Shown one piece after another: positions 1 through 9,156 of a stretch of DNA of 35,771 nt (the stretch's first letter is position 1; every line of letters starts with the position of its first letter). Under the pieces are notes generated by a model. That model was not told where the DNA came from, ran no database searches, and saw only the letters and a list, made by a program, of their open reading frames with translations. The DNA comes from JAOTWJ01 sp036398175 (GTDB lineage Bacteria > Gemmatimonadota > Gemmatimonadetes > Gemmatimonadales > GWC2-71-9): positions 1-35,771 of the forward strand of contig DASWHL010000062.1 in NCBI GenBank assembly GCA_036398175.1, read 5' to 3'. A program made the translations under genes and the position numbers.

Positions 1-238
1 GTGGGCGCGGGGGGGGCCCTCCGGGGGCCACCCCGGCGCCTCCGGAACGCGACCAAGTCACCAGAGTTCAGGGTACGCGCGGGCGGGGGCCGCAGGGCAG
101 TGCCGTCCCGAGGGTCACGGCGGCGTGTCCCCAAGACCATCCCACCCCGCTCCAGGAAACAGCCGTCGAGTCCGTCGGGACGGCGCGCCCGGAGGCCCCC
201 GCCCGCGCGTACCACCCGCACGGAGCCCCAACACTACG
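1..238. other. non-coding or unresolved window edge
   Basis: This stretch lies beyond the stop codon of the dehydrogenase gene that ends at 239. Open frames run through it, but their products are Arg/Pro/Ser-rich with no recognisable domain, as expected from random very GC-rich DNA. I see no convincing hairpin followed by a T-run, no RNA gene and no repeat. The flanking gene on this side is outside the window. Confidence 0.4.
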
Positions 239-1282
239 TCACGCGCTCCGCACCCGACGCCCCCGCGACGGACCGCGCGCCGCCGTACCACCGAAGAACG
301 ACGGAATCGGCAGACTGCGCATGGTGTGCAGCCCCGGCGCCGCCTCGAGAACCTTCGGGATCGAGTTCACCGTGATGGACGCCGTGGCCACGTCGCCATG
401 GAAGCCGCCCTCGGCCCGGACCTGGAGCCGCGGCGACCCTTCGATGGTCACGGCGTCGAAGGTCTCCGGCGCGCCAAGGTACGCCTCCATGTGGAGCACG
501 ATGGCGGGCTGCCCCTTCCGGTAGCCGACGCCGTCCTGTACGAGCCCGCACACCCGGCCCTGCGGCACCTCGAGGAACTCGCTGGCCACCGGCCGTTCCG
601 CGAGCTTGGGGGCGATCTCGTCGGTGATCCGGTCGAGCTTCCAGCCCAGCGCGTCGGCGATCATGGCGATGGATTCGGTGAGGCCCACGTGGCGCACCGT
701 TCCCGCCCGCACCCGCTCCGCGAACTGTTCGGGCGTTGCGCCCGCGCCGATCTTCTTCTGGAACGGCAGCCGGCGGATCCGGGCGTCCTGGATCCGGTCC
801 ACACGCACCGCGTCCACCCGCTCACAGATGCCCGAGAGGGTGATGGGCAGCGCGTCCATGGCAAAGCCCGGGTTGACGCCCGTGCCCACCACGGCCACGC
901 GCGCCTTCGTGGCGAGCGCGTCGAGCTTCCGGGCCAGCGTGCGGTTCGAGAACCACGGGTACGCCAGCTCCTCGGTGGTGGACACGATCGGCACGCGGGC
1001 CTTGATGACCGTCTCGAACTGCGGCAACACCTGCTTGAGGGACGAACCGGTGCACAGGACCGCCACGTCGGGGCGCGTCAAGCGCAGCGTGGCGGCGGCG
1101 TCGCCGGTTACCTTCACGCGCAGCGTGCGGCCCAGCCCGATCACGTCGCCCACGTCCCGGCCCATTTTCTCGGGATCAATGTCCACCGCTCCCACGATCT
1201 TCAGGGCTTTCCGGTCGGCGACCTGGCGGGCCACGGCGGCGCCGATCGGACCGAGTCCCATGAGCATCACACGAATAGCCAT
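239..1282 (-). CDS. dihydrodipicolinate reductase-like / 2,4-diaminopentanoate dehydrogenase family NAD(P)-dependent oxidoreductase
   Basis: Predicted cytosolic 347-residue NAD(P)-dependent dehydrogenase. An N-terminal Rossmann fold shows the glycine-rich GLGPIGAA at residues 9-16 and an acidic VDID at 33-36 after the second strand. The family hallmark GTGVNPGFAMD is at 133-143. This combination is typical of the DapB-like amine dehydrogenases that include 2,4-diaminopentanoate dehydrogenase, which deaminates or reductively aminates a diamino or amino acid; the substrate here is unknown. The start at 1282 is supported by AGGAGA (complement of 1292-1297) nine bases upstream. It lies 53 bp downstream of a sodium:solute symporter gene on the same strand, so a shared transcript linking uptake and oxidation of one compound is plausible. 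True DapB is less likely, because the C-terminal half does not show the DapB substrate motif. Confidence 0.85.
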   Translation of the reverse strand: MAIRVMLMGLGPIGAAVARQVADRKALKIVGAVDIDPEKMGRDVGDVIGLGRTLRVKVTGDAAATLRLTRPDVAVLCTGSSLKQVLPQFETVIKARVPIVSTTEELAYPWFSNRTLARKLDALATKARVAVVGTGVNPGFAMDALPITLSGICERVDAVRVDRIQDARIRRLPFQKKIGAGATPEQFAERVRAGTVRHVGLTESIAMIADALGWKLDRITDEIAPKLAERPVASEFLEVPQGRVCGLVQDGVGYRKGQPAIVLHMEAYLGAPETFDAVTIEGSPRLQVRAEGGFHGDVATASITVNSIPKVLEAAPGLHTMRSLPIPSFFGGTAARGPSRGRRVRSA

Positions 1283-1335
1283 GCGGTTGTGTCTCCTGCT
1301 GCCACGGATAAGCCACGGACGGTATGGAACAGAGC

Positions 1336-3120
1336 CTACCGGTGATGAAGTCGTTCTGAAGGGGCCATGAAGCTCGGCGCGTCCGCCCCGCGCATGCTCC
1401 ACGCGATGACGCCCCCCGCCGCCGCGGCCACCGACAGGTAGGGGAACCCGGCCCACCAGCCGTGGAGGAGGAGCTTCCCCACGCCGAACATGCCGGTATA
1501 GATGAATACCATCCCGGCCAACCACCCCGTGACGTCCCACCAGCCTCGCCGCGCGGGGCCCGCGCCGCTGCGGCGCGCGATGGGCCCCCACCCGGGGGCG
1601 TGGGGACGTACCCGCTCGTAAAACGCCACGAGCACGCGCTCGTCGGTGGGTGGGGTGACGAGCGCGACCGTGACCCAGCAGACCGTCGAGGCGGCCGCCG
1701 TCACGATCAGGTGCCAGCCGAAGCCGATTCCCGGATTGGCCATGTGGAGCCCGAGGTAGACCACCGCGGTCGAGACCCAGGCCGCGATCTCGCTCCACGC
1801 GTTCACGCGCCACCACCACCACCGCATCACGTACACCCCGCCGATCCCCACCGTCATGCCGAAGAACAGCTCCCAGGCGCCCCGGATGGACTGCATCAGG
1901 TACGCGGTGACGCCGCCCACGACCATCAGGCTCACCACGCACCACCGCGCCGCGCGCACGTAGTGCCCGTCGCTCTCGGCGCGGCGCACGAACGGCCGAT
2001 ACAGATCGTTCACCATCAGGGACGAGCCCCAGTTGAGCAGCGTGTCAATGGTGCTCATGAAGGCGGCCAGCATGCTCGCCACCATCAGGCCCAGGAGCCC
2101 CGCCGGCAGGAACTCCACGATGGCCATCGGATAGCCCATCTCCCGGTCCGCGAGCGTGGGGAACGCCACCAGCGACACGAGGCCCACGACCACCCAGGGC
2201 CAGGGCCGGAGCACGTAGTGCACGAAACAGAACCACAGCACGCCCAGGAAGCTGTGCCGTTCGTCGCGGGCCGCGAGCATCCGCTGCACCATGTAGCTGG
2301 TCCCGCCGGCATCCCGCGTGGCCCACCAGTTGACGCCCATGAGGGCGGCGAACGTGATCAGCGGCAGCGAGACGTCGCCGCCCGTGGGCAGGAACTGGAG
2401 ATAGTCCCGGGCGGCGTCCCCGTACTGCTCGGCCAGCCGCCGTTTCAGCTCGCCGATGCCGCCGATTTCCCCGACGGCCAGGACCGCGAGCACGATGGCG
2501 CCCGCCATGGCGAGCACGAACTGGACGACGTCGGTCACCACGACGCCCCAGAACCCGGACAGGACCGTATAGGTCACCGCCACGACCAGGCACACGAGGA
2601 TGCCGAACCAGCGGCCGTCCAGGACGGGGGCGATTCCCAGGCGGACGGTGACGGCGTCCAGGTCCACCAGCACGTCCATGATCTTCACCATGGCGAGGAT
2701 GACCCAGCCCATCACGATGGCGTTGAGCACCACGCCTTCCCACACGCTCCGGAAGCCACGCAACACGCGCGCGGGGCGGCCGGAGTAGCGCAGCTCGACC
2801 AGCTCGACGTCCGTGAGCACGCCGGCTCGGCGCCACAGCCGCGCGAAGAAGAACGTCGCCAGGAGGTGGGCCGCGGCGAAGTTCCACATGAACCACATCC
2901 CCGAAATCCCGTGCGTCGCGACCAGCCCCGTGACCGCGAGCGGCGTGTCGGCCGCGAACATCGTGGCCACGATGGACGTGCCGACGACCCACCAGGGGAG
3001 GTTGCGCCCGGAGAGGAAGTACTGCGTCACGTCCCGCCCCGCCCGGCGCCGGAACAGCAGGCCGACCCCGAGGGCGAATGCCAGATAGAGACCGACGATG
3101 ACCCAGTCAATGGGCGCCAC
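1336..3120 (-). CDS. sodium:solute symporter (SSS) family transporter
   Basis: Integral membrane protein of 594 residues, the usual size for the SSS family (PutP/SGLT-like), which couples solute uptake to sodium. The first membrane segment is residues 4-23, followed by the family signature FLSGRNLPWW at 35-44, and hydrophobic segments continue to about residue 580. The substrate cannot be read from the sequence. The start codon is GTG at 3120; no in-frame ATG lies near the first helix and no Shine-Dalgarno is present. A TAGTCT box sits only six bases upstream, so the mRNA may be leaderless. The gene is followed after 53 bp by the amine dehydrogenase and is divergent from an ATP-grasp ligase, which suggests but does not prove an amino-acid or peptide-related substrate. 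Confidence 0.9.
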   Translation of the reverse strand: MAPIDWVIVGLYLAFALGVGLLFRRRAGRDVTQYFLSGRNLPWWVVGTSIVATMFAADTPLAVTGLVATHGISGMWFMWNFAAAHLLATFFFARLWRRAGVLTDVELVELRYSGRPARVLRGFRSVWEGVVLNAIVMGWVILAMVKIMDVLVDLDAVTVRLGIAPVLDGRWFGILVCLVVAVTYTVLSGFWGVVVTDVVQFVLAMAGAIVLAVLAVGEIGGIGELKRRLAEQYGDAARDYLQFLPTGGDVSLPLITFAALMGVNWWATRDAGGTSYMVQRMLAARDERHSFLGVLWFCFVHYVLRPWPWVVVGLVSLVAFPTLADREMGYPMAIVEFLPAGLLGLMVASMLAAFMSTIDTLLNWGSSLMVNDLYRPFVRRAESDGHYVRAARWCVVSLMVVGGVTAYLMQSIRGAWELFFGMTVGIGGVYVMRWWWWRVNAWSEIAAWVSTAVVYLGLHMANPGIGFGWHLIVTAAASTVCWVTVALVTPPTDERVLVAFYERVRPHAPGWGPIARRSGAGPARRGWWDVTGWLAGMVFIYTGMFGVGKLLLHGWWAGFPYLSVAAAAGGVIAWSMRGADAPSFMAPSERLHHR

Positions 3121-3126
3121 GGGGAG

Positions 3127-3132
3127 AGACTA
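3127..3132 (-). promoter_or_regulatory. putative -10 box (TAGTCT), leaderless start of the symporter gene
   Basis: TAGTCT on the minus strand ends six bases before the GTG at 3120. Transcription starting about seven bases downstream of a -10 box would begin at or next to the start codon. No good -35 hexamer is visible. It is one of several TAnnnT boxes directly in front of starts in this window. Confidence 0.35.
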
Positions 3133-3170
3133 GCCCGCCTTCCAGACGGGCGCAAACGCCGTCCGGGGTC

Positions 3171-3200
3171 TTGCTCGACTCCCCCTGTGTTTCCTACCTT
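3171..3200 (+). promoter_or_regulatory. putative sigma-70-type promoter of the ATP-grasp gene
   Basis: TTGCTC at 3171-3176 and TACCTT at 3195-3200 are separated by 18 bp and lie 25 bp before the GTG start at 3226. This is the best -35/-10 pair in the divergent spacer. It is unconfirmed. Confidence 0.4.
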
Positions 3201-3225
3201 GGTACGACCGCCTCCGCGAGATTGC

Positions 3226-4266
3226 GTGCGCGTATCCGTCGTCTTCGATACTCCCTGGGCACAGTGGACGCCGGACGATCATCGCCGCCAGATGGAGAAG
3301 GAGCTGGCGGGCGGGGAGCCGCACGAGCCCGAGATGGAGTACCAGGTCGCGGGCGCGCTCCTCGAAACCGGGCATGAGGTGCACCTCGTCGGCATCCACG
3401 CCGATCCCCGGGTCCTGCCGGACCACTGCGAGTCCTGGAAGCCGGACGTCGTGGTCAACTGCGCGGAGTCGTTCCTCGGCAACAGCGCCCTCGACTACGT
3501 CTGCGCCACGCTGCTCGAGGCGGGCGGGCATCCCTACACGGGCTCGGCCCCGCTCGCGCTTCAGGTCACGCGCGACAAGGCCATGAGCAAGAAGGTTCTG
3601 GCGTATCACGGCGTGCGGGTGCCGGACTTCGTCATGTACCGGACCCGGGAGCGGGTCACCCAGCCGCCGCCGCTGGCCTTTCCCCTGATCGTGAAGCCGC
3701 TGGCGGCCGACGCGTCGGCGGGCATCGCGCACGCCTCGGTCGTGGACGACCTCCAGGCGCTCGCCGACCGGGTGGCGTTCGTCCACCAGCGCTTCCAGCA
3801 GCCCGCCATCGCGGAGCAGTTCATTGGCGGGCGCGAGCTGTACGCCGGCGTGCTGGGGAACGACGAGCGCCTCGAGGTGCTCCCGCTCACCGAGCTGGTG
3901 TTCGACAAGGAGAAGAACGAGCCGGAAGAGCGCATCGCGACGCAGCACGCCAAGTGGACGGAAGCGTACCGCAAGCGGCGCGGGATCCGCACGGTGTTCG
4001 CCCGGCCCGTCTCGGCCGTGGCGCGCGAGCGGATCGAGGCGGCCTGCCGGGCGGCGGCGCAGGGGCTCTGGCTGCGCGACTACGCCCGGATTGACATCCG
4101 GCTCACCGACGACGACGAGGTCTGGGTGCTGGAGGCCAACGCCAATCCGTACATCAGCAAGGGCCACGAGATGGCCAACGCGGCGGCCAAGGCGGGGTTG
4201 CCGTACGCGCAGTTCATTGACCGGATCGTGCAGGAGGCGGCGGCGCGCCACGAGCACCGGGTCTGA
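3226..4266 (+). CDS. D-alanine--D-alanine ligase-like ATP-grasp protein
   Basis: Predicted cytosolic ligase of 346 residues. ATP-grasp enzymes join a carboxylate to an amine through an acyl-phosphate. The pre-ATP-grasp N-terminal domain begins at the start codon. The central ATP-grasp part carries RDKAMSKK (substrate/ATP loop), the lysine strand FPLIVKPL and the IAEQFIGGRE strand. The C-terminal Mg-ATP site is seen as DYARIDIRL from residue 285 and VLEANANP with E303 and N305, matching the E-x-N arrangement of Ddl enzymes. The GTG at 3226 is chosen because the conserved first strand VRVSVVFDTP begins there; the open frame extends much further upstream only because the antisense strand of the symporter gene lacks stops. 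No murein gene is adjacent, so it may be a dipeptide or amino-acid ligase rather than the housekeeping Ddl. Confidence 0.8.
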   Translation: MRVSVVFDTPWAQWTPDDHRRQMEKELAGGEPHEPEMEYQVAGALLETGHEVHLVGIHADPRVLPDHCESWKPDVVVNCAESFLGNSALDYVCATLLEAGGHPYTGSAPLALQVTRDKAMSKKVLAYHGVRVPDFVMYRTRERVTQPPPLAFPLIVKPLAADASAGIAHASVVDDLQALADRVAFVHQRFQQPAIAEQFIGGRELYAGVLGNDERLEVLPLTELVFDKEKNEPEERIATQHAKWTEAYRKRRGIRTVFARPVSAVARERIEAACRAAAQGLWLRDYARIDIRLTDDDEVWVLEANANPYISKGHEMANAAAKAGLPYAQFIDRIVQEAAARHEHRV

Positions 4267-4283
4267 CGCCTGAGACCGCGGCG

Positions 4284-5786
4284 CTACTCCAGCTGCCCCG
4301 CTACCAGGCGAGGGGCCGTTCCTCCGGCATCCGCCACCCCGGTCCCGAGCTGCCCGCGCGCGTTGCTCCCCCAGCAATAGGCAAGGCCGTCCGTGGCCAC
4401 GCCGCACGTGTGCGCGCCGCCGTCCCCGCGGCTGGCCGTGAGCGCCCGGAACCGGAGCGTGGTGGCCGCCGCGACGGGACGGCGGCTGCACGGGACCTCA
4501 CCGCAGGTCTCGACCGGGGCAGCGGTCCCCAGGGCTCCAGACGCGTTGTCGCCCCAGCACCACGCGCCGCCGTCCCGGTCGAGCGCGCACGCGTGGCGGT
4601 CGCCCGCGGTGACCAGCGCGAACGGCGGGGCTCCGGCAACGGGCCGCGGCGCGGACGCGCCGTCGGTCGAGCCGTCGCCGAGTTGGCCGGCGTCATTCCG
4701 GCCCCAGCAATGGGCCGTGCCGTCCGGCGCGAGCGCGCACGCGTGGTTGGTGCCCACCGCCATCGAGTCGAACGCGAGCGCCGTGGCCACCGGAACCGGC
4801 TCGGTGGCGCACGGGTGGGCCACCCCGTCCGGCCAGCCGCAGGTCTCCGGGGCATCCGGCCGGCCGAGCTGCCCGGCGTCGTTCGTGCCCCAGCAGTAGG
4901 CGTCGCCCTCCGTCGTGACGCCGCAACTGAACAGCCAGCCCACGTCGAGCGCGCGGAACCGCCGGTCGCCGTTCACCGGACGGGCGCGCGCGCCCGTCGA
5001 ATCGCCGGCGCCGCGCTGGCCCGTCCAGCCGGCGCCCCAGCACCAGGCCGCCCCTCCCCGGCCGGCAATGCCGCAGGAATGCGTGGTGTGCGTGGCAATG
5101 GTCCAGAGCGACGGGTCGTCCGCCACGGGGACGGGAACGAGCGCGTCGCTCTTGGCCGCCGAGCCCAGCTGGCCGGAGCGGTTGCTGCCCCAGCACGAGG
5201 CGCCAGCATGCGAGAGGCCGCACGTGATCTCCCAGCCGGCGCTCACCTGCGAGAAGGTCGCCCCCAACGCGACTCGCGTAGGCAGCGTCACGGACGTCAT
5301 GGTGCCCGTGCCAAGCCGACCCTCGCGGTTCCAGCCCCAGCAATAGAGCGCGCCCATCGTGGTGATCCCGCACGTGTGCGCCGCGCCCGCGCTCAGGGCC
5401 TGGAACCGCACGCGCACGCGGACGGCGACCGTATCGGCACGCGTGCCGTCGCCCGCGGCCACGTACCCGGTGCCGAAGCCCACTCCCCACACGACCCCGG
5501 CCGCGGAGACCGTAACGATCTCGGCCGGGTACGCGCTCCAGCGGACGCCCCGCTGAACGATGGCGCCGGCCGAGTCGCGCACCGTGGCGGTGAGCGGGGT
5601 GGGCTCTCCCTCGAGCACGAGCAGGTCCCGCGGGCTGATGGCCAGCGAGGCCGCGGCGGGCTCCGTTGGGGGGATCGGGGCCGGTCCCGGTGGTGGCTCG
5701 CCGCAAGCAAGCAGCAGGGCCGCCACGCACGGAGCGGCGCGCCCCACTCGTGCGCGGGCGGGCGTGACGGATGGCGTGGCCGGCAT
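4284..5786 (-). CDS. RCC1-repeat beta-propeller lipoprotein with an N-terminal Ig-like (BIG2-type) domain
   Basis: Predicted exported lipoprotein of 500 residues. The signal peptide has a lipobox ending LLAC, with the acylated Cys at residue 28, followed by a Pro-rich linker. A bacterial Ig-like (BIG2-type) domain occupies about residues 45-130. Seven RCC1 repeats follow, each of the form TCGxxxxGxxYCWGxNxxGQLG, enough for one closed seven-bladed propeller. Nearly every blade carries two Cys, one before the strand and one in the CWG motif, suggesting disulfides and fitting an extracytoplasmic location. RCC1 propellers in bacteria have no single function; binding to protein or carbohydrate is inference. 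GGAGG at 5791-5795 (complement) supports the ATG at 5786. The gene lies 68 bp downstream of a receptor-like kinase on the same strand and may be cotranscribed with it. Confidence 0.85.
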   Translation of the reverse strand: MPATPSVTPARARVGRAAPCVAALLLACGEPPPGPAPIPPTEPAAASLAISPRDLLVLEGEPTPLTATVRDSAGAIVQRGVRWSAYPAEIVTVSAAGVVWGVGFGTGYVAAGDGTRADTVAVRVRVRFQALSAGAAHTCGITTMGALYCWGWNREGRLGTGTMTSVTLPTRVALGATFSQVSAGWEITCGLSHAGASCWGSNRSGQLGSAAKSDALVPVPVADDPSLWTIATHTTHSCGIAGRGGAAWCWGAGWTGQRGAGDSTGARARPVNGDRRFRALDVGWLFSCGVTTEGDAYCWGTNDAGQLGRPDAPETCGWPDGVAHPCATEPVPVATALAFDSMAVGTNHACALAPDGTAHCWGRNDAGQLGDGSTDGASAPRPVAGAPPFALVTAGDRHACALDRDGGAWCWGDNASGALGTAAPVETCGEVPCSRRPVAAATTLRFRALTASRGDGGAHTCGVATDGLAYCWGSNARGQLGTGVADAGGTAPRLVAGQLE

Positions 5787-5854
5787 GGGACCTCCGTCTG
5801 GCGGGATACTTGAGCTTACGGCCCGCCGGGGCGGTTGGCCACCCACGCGGCTGC

Positions 5855-8800
5855 CTACGGCGCTCGCTCTGCGGTCAGGCGCTGAATCCGGCCGCGCACA
5901 TCCTGGACGACCGGCTGGAGCGCGGGATCCGCGCCCGCCCAGAGGTCCGTAAAACGGCTGTACCACTCCACGGCCTTTTCGCGGTTGCCCCGTTGCTCGT
6001 ACAACTCGCCCAGCCGCTGGTAGGTGCGAGCCAAGTCCGGGAAATCCCAAAAGAGGAAGCGTTGCATGGACGTGGCGTAGGCCTCCAGCTGGGTCAGGGC
6101 CGAATCGGGCCGGCCCGCCCCGTCGTGGATTTGGCCCAGCATCGCGGCGAGACAGGCCTGGCAGAAGAAGCGCGTCCCGAACGCCAGCGCGTCCTTCCGG
6201 GCGTCCTCGTACCGGCCGTCGGCCAGGGCGAGCTCCGCGCTCAGGGCCCGGGCCCACCGCCCGTCCATTCCCTGGGCGGTCCGGCCGCTCGCTTCCCAGT
6301 CCCGGAGCAGCTGGCGGGCCCGGTCCTGGTCGCCGACGGTGACGTACGCGTACCCCAGCCCGCCGTACGGCCGGTCGAGCACCGCGAGGTCGCTCACCGG
6401 GAAGCGACGGAGGGCCGCCTCGAGTCGGGCGCGCCCCTCGCCCGGGGCGCCACGGATCACGTCCGCCGTGACCAGATCGCCGACAATGCCCAGGTACTGC
6501 GCCGCGAGCCCCCGGTCGGCGGCCACGGTGAGCGCCGCCTGCGCGACGCGTTCCGCCTCGGCCAGCCGGCCCCGCACGATCAGCGTCTGCGCCAGCGTCT
6601 GCGCCGCCCCCACGGCGGCGGACGGCGCGGGCGCGAGGTCCACGGTCTGGCGGGCCAGCCGCTCCGCCTCGTCGTAGTTCCCGCGGGCATACTCCAGGTC
6701 ACGGCGGTAGTACAACGCGCGCTGGTTCCCGGGGAACCGCGCCTCGAGACGCGCGAGCGTGCTCTCGGCCGCGGCAAACTGCCCGATCTCGGCCAGGGTG
6801 CCGGCGAGATTGCCATAGCCCAGCACGCGGGACGAGTCGGCTTCCACGCCCAGCCGGTAGGCTTCGGCGGCGCGCTCCAGATCGCCGATCAGGTAGTACC
6901 CGACCCCCATGTTGTTGAGGGCGATGTAGTCGTCCGGGTACAGCTCGAGCAGCGTCCGGTAGGCGGCAATGGACTTGTCCGGATCGCCCACGACGCGGTT
7001 GTAGTACATCCCCTCCGCATACGCGCGCTCACGGTCACTGAGCCGGTCGCGCAGCTCGTAGGCTTTGGTGAGCATCGCGGTGGCCCGCTCGGCCTGCTCG
7101 AAGTTGTTGCCCAGGATCGTGCCGATCTTGCGGTACCCCATGGCGAACCCGGAGTCGAGCGCCACGGCCCGCTCGAACAGCCCCACGGCCCGCGCGTCGT
7201 CGCCGGTGTTCTCCGCCGCGAGCCCCTGGGCGTACAGCCGGAGCGCTTCCAGCGAGCCGGTGGTCACCCGGTCCAGCGGGCCGCTCCGCCGGATGGTCTT
7301 CAGGGACTCGCCGATCCGCTCCCGCACCTTGGCCGACAGCGCGTCCACCGCCGCGATGATCCCGGCTTCGTCCGCCGCGGACGCCTGCTGGGCCGTGAGA
7401 ATATCGCCCGTCGGCGTGAGCAGCCGCGCGGAGACGAGGTACCCCCGTCCCACCGGCGCGATCTCGCCCGCGACGTACGCCTTGAGCCCCTCGCGCTCCA
7501 CGATCTCGCGCGCCATGGCCTCGTCCACGTCGGCGTCGGTCGGGCGCTGCATGCGCCGGAGAATGTCCGCCATGCCCTGCTCGCTCACGAGCTTCACGAC
7601 GGGCGATTGATTGATCCCGATCCGGAACAGCTCGGTGACGGTGCGGGCGAGCGTGGTGTCCGTGGTGCGGTTCACGAACTGCGCAATCACCAGCCGGTCC
7701 TGCGCGCCCAGCGCGCCGGAGGTGATCAGCGTGCCGGCCGGCCCCACGCCGAGGGCGCGGGTGGCCACCCAGCCGACGCTCAGGACGCCGAGCAGGGCGA
7801 ACGCCAGACCGCCGCCGAGCAGGGCACGGCGCCACGTGAGCAGCGCCGGGAGTCCCGCGGTGGGGGTCGTGACGTGGACGCCGGTGGCCCGCACCTGCGC
7901 GCGGCGTCGCTCGTGCATGCCCGTGGCCAGCATGATGGGGAGCCCGAGGGCCAGGAGTGCGCCCGCGCCGATGACCACCCAATCCGGCAACCCGGCAAGC
8001 ATCACCACGGCGTAGACCAGGACGAGCACCAGTATCGCGGCGCCGCCGAACAGGAACGCCACGCGCAGGGGGTGGCCGCGGCGCGCCGCGGCCGCGGCCG
8101 CCGCCGGCCGGACCACCGACACGGGAGCGGTGTCCATGGGCGTACTCGCCCCGGACGTGGCTACCACGTCCAGCGCCGCGTGCAGCTCGTCCGCCCGCTG
8201 CCAGCGGTCGGCCGGCTTCTTCTCGAGGCAGCGCATCACGATGGCCGCGAGCCCGGCCGGGACCGTCGCGCGGTGGCGCTCGACGGGCTCCGGCGCCTCC
8301 GTGACGTGCGCGGCCAGCAGGGCTTGCGGCGTCACGCCGCTGAACGGGAGCCGGCCCGTGAGCATCTCGTAGGCCAGCACACCGGTCGCGTACACGTCGG
8401 CACGATGGTCGAGGTGCGGATCCCCCACCGCCTGCTCGGGGGCCATGTAGGCGGGGGTGCCCAACGCCAGGCCCAGCGACGTGAGCGTGGAGCCGGCCGA
8501 CGCGCTCACCGCCTTGGCCACGCCGAAGTCCGTGACGAGCGCGTGCTTGCCGGAGATGAGCACGTTATCCGGCTTGATGTCCCGGTGCACCACACCCTGG
8601 GCGTGCGCGTAGGCGAGCGCGTCCGTGATGGCACGCAGATACCGGACCGCTTCGGCCACCGGCAGCTCGCCCTCGCGGCCCAGCTTGGCCCGCAGCGACT
8701 CGCCCTCGATGAACGGCATCACGTAGTAGCGGAGGTCGCCGGTGGCGCCCGCCGTGAGCAGCGGAACGATGTGCGGGTGCTGGAGCCGGGCGGCGAGCTG

Positions 8801-8992
8801 GATCTCGCGCTGGAACCGCTCCTGGTTCACGCCGGCCCCCATCTCGGGCGGCAGCACCTTGATCACGACCTGCCGCCCGAGCGCCGTCTCGGTGGCCAGG
8901 AATACGCGGCTCATGCCGCCGCCGCCGAGCTCGCGCGCGATGGCATAGGTCCCGCCGAGGGCGGTCTGGAGCTGGGACTGGAGATCGGTCAT
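5855..8992 (-). CDS. membrane-anchored Ser/Thr protein kinase with extracytoplasmic TolB-like and TPR domains
   Basis: Receptor-type Hanks kinase of 1045 residues. The kinase domain has the glycine loop LGGGGMSRVF (22-31), K45, HRD at 136-138, DFG at 155-157 and APE at 184-186, so it should be active. Hydrophobic segments follow at about 308-330, 334-355 and 390-412. The next region, starting near DRLVIAQFVNRT, resembles the TolB/FlgO-like domain found in kinase and adenylate-cyclase hybrids. The C-terminal third is a TPR array. The protein ends with a conserved ADPALQPVV-type motif shared with the kinase at 30234. The start at 8992 is preferred over ATG 9019 and longer options because conserved similarity with the other kinases begins here and a TACTAT box lies between 8992 and 9019. 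The substrate is unknown; the RCC1 lipoprotein downstream is a candidate partner. Confidence 0.93.
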   Translation of the reverse strand: MTDLQSQLQTALGGTYAIARELGGGGMSRVFLATETALGRQVVIKVLPPEMGAGVNQERFQREIQLAARLQHPHIVPLLTAGATGDLRYYVMPFIEGESLRAKLGREGELPVAEAVRYLRAITDALAYAHAQGVVHRDIKPDNVLISGKHALVTDFGVAKAVSASAGSTLTSLGLALGTPAYMAPEQAVGDPHLDHRADVYATGVLAYEMLTGRLPFSGVTPQALLAAHVTEAPEPVERHRATVPAGLAAIVMRCLEKKPADRWQRADELHAALDVVATSGASTPMDTAPVSVVRPAAAAAAARRGHPLRVAFLFGGAAILVLVLVYAVVMLAGLPDWVVIGAGALLALGLPIMLATGMHERRRAQVRATGVHVTTPTAGLPALLTWRRALLGGGLAFALLGVLSVGWVATRALGVGPAGTLITSGALGAQDRLVIAQFVNRTTDTTLARTVTELFRIGINQSPVVKLVSEQGMADILRRMQRPTDADVDEAMAREIVEREGLKAYVAGEIAPVGRGYLVSARLLTPTGDILTAQQASAADEAGIIAAVDALSAKVRERIGESLKTIRRSGPLDRVTTGSLEALRLYAQGLAAENTGDDARAVGLFERAVALDSGFAMGYRKIGTILGNNFEQAERATAMLTKAYELRDRLSDRERAYAEGMYYNRVVGDPDKSIAAYRTLLELYPDDYIALNNMGVGYYLIGDLERAAEAYRLGVEADSSRVLGYGNLAGTLAEIGQFAAAESTLARLEARFPGNQRALYYRRDLEYARGNYDEAERLARQTVDLAPAPSAAVGAAQTLAQTLIVRGRLAEAERVAQAALTVAADRGLAAQYLGIVGDLVTADVIRGAPGEGRARLEAALRRFPVSDLAVLDRPYGGLGYAYVTVGDQDRARQLLRDWEASGRTAQGMDGRWARALSAELALADGRYEDARKDALAFGTRFFCQACLAAMLGQIHDGAGRPDSALTQLEAYATSMQRFLFWDFPDLARTYQRLGELYEQRGNREKAVEWYSRFTDLWAGADPALQPVVQDVRGRIQRLTAERAP

Positions 8993-9006
8993 GGGCTGGC
9001 CATTCA

Positions 9007-9012
9007 ATAGTA
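9007..9012 (-). promoter_or_regulatory. putative -10 box (TACTAT) of the kinase gene
   Basis: TACTAT on the minus strand ends 14 bases before the ATG at 8992 and no Shine-Dalgarno lies between them. It argues for a very short leader and against the in-frame ATG at 9019, which would lie upstream of the box. Confidence 0.35.
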
Positions 9013-9156
9013 GAGGCATCGGGGCGACCGGGCCAGACACCCCGCGGACACTGCGCGGCCGTCCTGGCATGCCGCTCCCGTTAGTGCCATCTTCATGGCG
9101 GCCCCGCCCCGGCGCCCCCGTGTACGGAAAGACGACGACTGTCGGAGGCATCCGCC

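Noticed and set aside
1462..3225. Upstream extension of the ATP-grasp frame
   Set aside because: It runs antisense through the symporter gene and has low-complexity His/Arg/Pro-rich sequence; the conserved fold begins at GTG 3226.
5771..9010. Very long open frame on the plus strand opposite the kinase gene
   Set aside because: Antisense to a kinase with complete motifs; the product is Arg/Gly/His-rich without domains, a by-product of high GC at third positions.
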